Assembly (NCBI RefSeq): GCF_003116035.1
Contig: NZ_LGQW01000015.1
Coordinates: forward strand, 5,860,719-5,924,718
DNA length: 64,000 nt
Source of the DNA: Azospirillum sp. TSH64
GTDB lineage: Bacteria > Pseudomonadota > Alphaproteobacteria > Azospirillales > Azospirillaceae
Reading direction: 5' to 3'
The notes under the pieces were generated by a model. It searched no databases. It was not told the origin of the DNA and saw only the letters and a list, made by a program, of their open reading frames with translations. Below, in pieces: positions 62,180 to 64,000 of the stretch. Numbering within the stretch: position 1 is the stretch's first letter; the number at the start of each line of letters is the position of its first letter. Made by a program: the position numbers and the translations under genes.

Positions 62180-64000
62180 CCGGTCGGAGCCAGCGCCGCC
62201 AGCGCATGCACCGCCCGCCGGGCCGCGTCGGCCAACCCCTGGCCGTCCTGCGGCTGGATCAGGCGCATGGCCGGGAACCAGGGCCGGACGCCGGTGCCGA
62301 TCTGCGTCCAGTCGCGGGTGCCGAGCCGCCACACCGGCGTGCCCAGCGCGCCCGCCAGTTCGCCGACCGCCGTGGCCGGCGATATCACCAGATCCAGGTT
62401 GGCGATCAGGGCGGAAACGCCTTCGAAATCATCCTTCAGATTCAGGTCGTCCCACCGGTGCAGCCGGCGCGTTGCCGTCTCCACCCGGGCCAGTTCGGCG
62501 GTGCAGTCGCCATATTGCAGCATCACCACGCTGACGCCGGGCATGTCGAGCAATGCCGCCCAGTCGGCAAGGCCGGTGTAGGCGGCGGCACGCTGGGCGG
62601 TGACGATCTGGCTGCGCCATGCCAGCCCCACCTTCAGGCCGGGCAGGGCGGCGAGGCGCTCGCGCCACCGGGTGACGAGGCCGGAGTCGGGGCGCAGATA
62701 GGCCGGACGGTCCGGATAACGTGCCACCCTGTCGCGGACCAGGGCGGGCAGGTTTCCCGCCGGCATTTGCAAGTCGCAATCCGGCGGATCGATCGTCTCC
62801 CGCCCGGCGGGGTCCGCCGTCTCCGCCCGTACCGCCACCCAGGGAAAGGAGCGGGCAAACAGGCTGACCAACCGCCGGTCGCACTCGACGGTGACCGGCC
62901 CGTCCAACCCGTTCAGGGCGTCGAAGCAGGAGGCGAAGAGAATCTCGTCGCCGACACCCTGTTCCGACCAGACCAGCAGTCGCCGGCCCTGCAACGCCTC
63001 GCCCATCCAGACCGGCCGGTCGATGCGGCGCGCCCGCTGCAACTGCCGGGCGGAGAAGCGACGCGAATAGCCGGCCCAGCCCTCGGCAATGCGCCCGTCG
63101 GTGAGATCCATCAAGCCTAGATTCCAGGCCGCCAGCGCAAAGCCGGGATCGACCCGCAGCGCGCGGCGCAGATGGGTCTTCGCCTCGTCCAGCCGGTTGG
63201 CCAGCGTCGCCATGGTGGCAAGGTTGTTGTTGGCCTCGGCCGACTCCGGTTGCAGGGCAAGGGCACGGCGGTAATGGCCGGTCGCCTCCAACGTCTGTCC
63301 GGTCAGTTCGCAGGCATGGCCGAGATTGGCATGGGCCGGAATATGGTCGGGCTGGATGGCGATGGCGCGTCGGTGCAGCCGCATGCCCTCGGCCGGCCGG
63401 CCGCCGATCTGATGGACGAGGCCCAGATGGGTCAGCGCCTCCGGATAGGCGGGGTGCAGGGCCAGCGCGCGGGCGAAGGCGAAGGTAGAGTCGGCGTGGC
63501 GCTTTTCCATTTCATGCACCAGACCCAGATGGTTCCAGGCCTGGGGAAAGGCCGGGTCGATACGCAACGCCTCGCCGATCAGTGTAAGCGCATCGTCGTT
63601 CCGCCCGGTCTGGTGCATCAACAGCCCAAGCAGATGCAGGGCGTCGGGATGGCCAGGAGCTTCGCGCCGGGGATCGGCGGCGATGGCGGCACGGTAGGCC
63701 ACTTCCGCCTCATCCGTCCGGCCGCTGCGGTGAAGGTCGGCGGCATGATTCAGCAGCGCATCGAAATCGGCGGGCTTTTCCGGTTCGTGGGCCGCCTTCT
63801 CCTCGGAAGCGGGCTCGGGCTCCGGCATCATGGCGCGCAGTGCCTCGGCGATGGCTCCGATGATCGAATCCAGCGCTTCGCCCGGCCTCGGCTGGAACAG
63901 ACGCATGGTCGGGAACCAGGGTCGGGCGCCGGTGCCAAGCTGTGTCCAGTCACGGCTGCCGAAGCGCCAGACCGGTACCCCCAGCGCACCGGCCAGCTCC
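62176..64000 (-). CDS. TPR-glycosyltransferase protein, 5' end outside window (at least two cycles)
   Basis: At least 607 residues, with the N-terminus beyond the window. The part entering at 64000 is the end of a first GT domain (ELAGALGVPVWRFGSRDWTQLG, then PWFPTMRLFQPRPGE). A charged linker (EPEPASEEKAAHEPEKP) and a TPR block (about 63780-63100) follow. A second GT domain has LLVWSEQGVGDEILFASC, LKVGLAWRSQIVT and NLDLVISPATAVGELAGALG. It thus repeats the TPR-GT-TPR-GT layout. The ATG at 63906 is internal to the first GT end and should not be taken as the start. Confidence 0.88.
   Translation of the reverse strand, partial: ELAGALGVPVWRFGSRDWTQLGTGARPWFPTMRLFQPRPGEALDSIIGAIAEALRAMMPEPEPASEEKAAHEPEKPADFDALLNHAADLHRSGRTDEAEVAYRAAIAADPRREAPGHPDALHLLGLLMHQTGRNDDALTLIGEALRIDPAFPQAWNHLGLVHEMEKRHADSTFAFARALALHPAYPEALTHLGLVHQIGGRPAEGMRLHRRAIAIQPDHIPAHANLGHACELTGQTLEATGHYRRALALQPESAEANNNLATMATLANRLDEAKTHLRRALRVDPGFALAAWNLGLMDLTDGRIAEGWAGYSRRFSARQLQRARRIDRPVWMGEALQGRRLLVWSEQGVGDEILFASCFDALNGLDGPVTVECDRRLVSLFARSFPWVAVRAETADPAGRETIDPPDCDLQMPAGNLPALVRDRVARYPDRPAYLRPDSGLVTRWRERLAALPGLKVGLAWRSQIVTAQRAAAYTGLADWAALLDMPGVSVVMLQYGDCTAELARVETATRRLHRWDDLNLKDDFEGVSALIANLDLVISPATAVGELAGALGTPVWRLGTRDWTQIGTGVRPWFPAMRLIQPQDGQGLADAARRAVHALAALAPTG

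Overview
The window is very GC-rich and carries a C4-dicarboxylate uptake/regulation locus, flagellar hook genes, trehalose/maltodextrin metabolism and many TPR-glycosyltransferase genes. Together these suggest an alphaproteobacterium of the Azospirillum type (Rhodospirillales). That assignment is inferred from gene content and style; there is no rRNA gene here to confirm it.

Layout. 1-6923 (minus strand): a truncated heptose-1-phosphate nucleotidylyltransferase and two large proteins that join TPR repeats to a glycosyltransferase-9-like domain. 7024-14381: malic enzyme, the transporter DctA, and divergently the two-component pair DctB-DctD. A sigma-54 promoter and DctD-type operator sites can be read between dctA and dctB. 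14491-16727: an RTX/DUF5648 protein and a small unknown gene. 16861-25299: a maltokinase-TreZ-MalQ triple fusion followed by TreY. 25385-29168: a secreted Ser/Gly-rich protein, an orphan receiver, a small protein, a PaaG/PaaI-like pair and a glutathione transferase. 29357-32678: an acetyltransferase, ATP-grasp and metallophosphoesterase operon. 32760-36904: a 5'-nucleotidase-like protein whose metal ligands look lost, overlapping a sensor kinase gene. 37094-39470: a Tat-exported tyrosinase with a downstream overlapping gene, and a DUF1491 protein.

39570-54780 holds flagellar and assorted genes: a TPR-glycosyltransferase, flgE (sigma-54 promoter visible), flgK, flgL, an orphan TRAP binding protein, a GH13 alpha-glucosidase, a pseudokinase-DUF4384 protein facing a PP2C phosphatase, and a group of FlgC-like, YjfB-like and FlaG-like genes. 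54992-64000 is a second block of TPR genes (TPR only, TPR-methyltransferase, tandem TPR-glycosyltransferase), interrupted only by a DUF465 gene that is easily missed.

Two themes run through the window. First, eight TPR genes with seven complete glycosyltransferase-like domains and the end of an eighth flank hook genes and a sugar-nucleotide enzyme; surface or flagellar glycosylation is the likely role, by inference only. Second, the trehalose genes put two steps of trehalose formation and two maltodextrin activities into two polypeptides. No tRNA, rRNA, insertion sequence or CRISPR array was seen.
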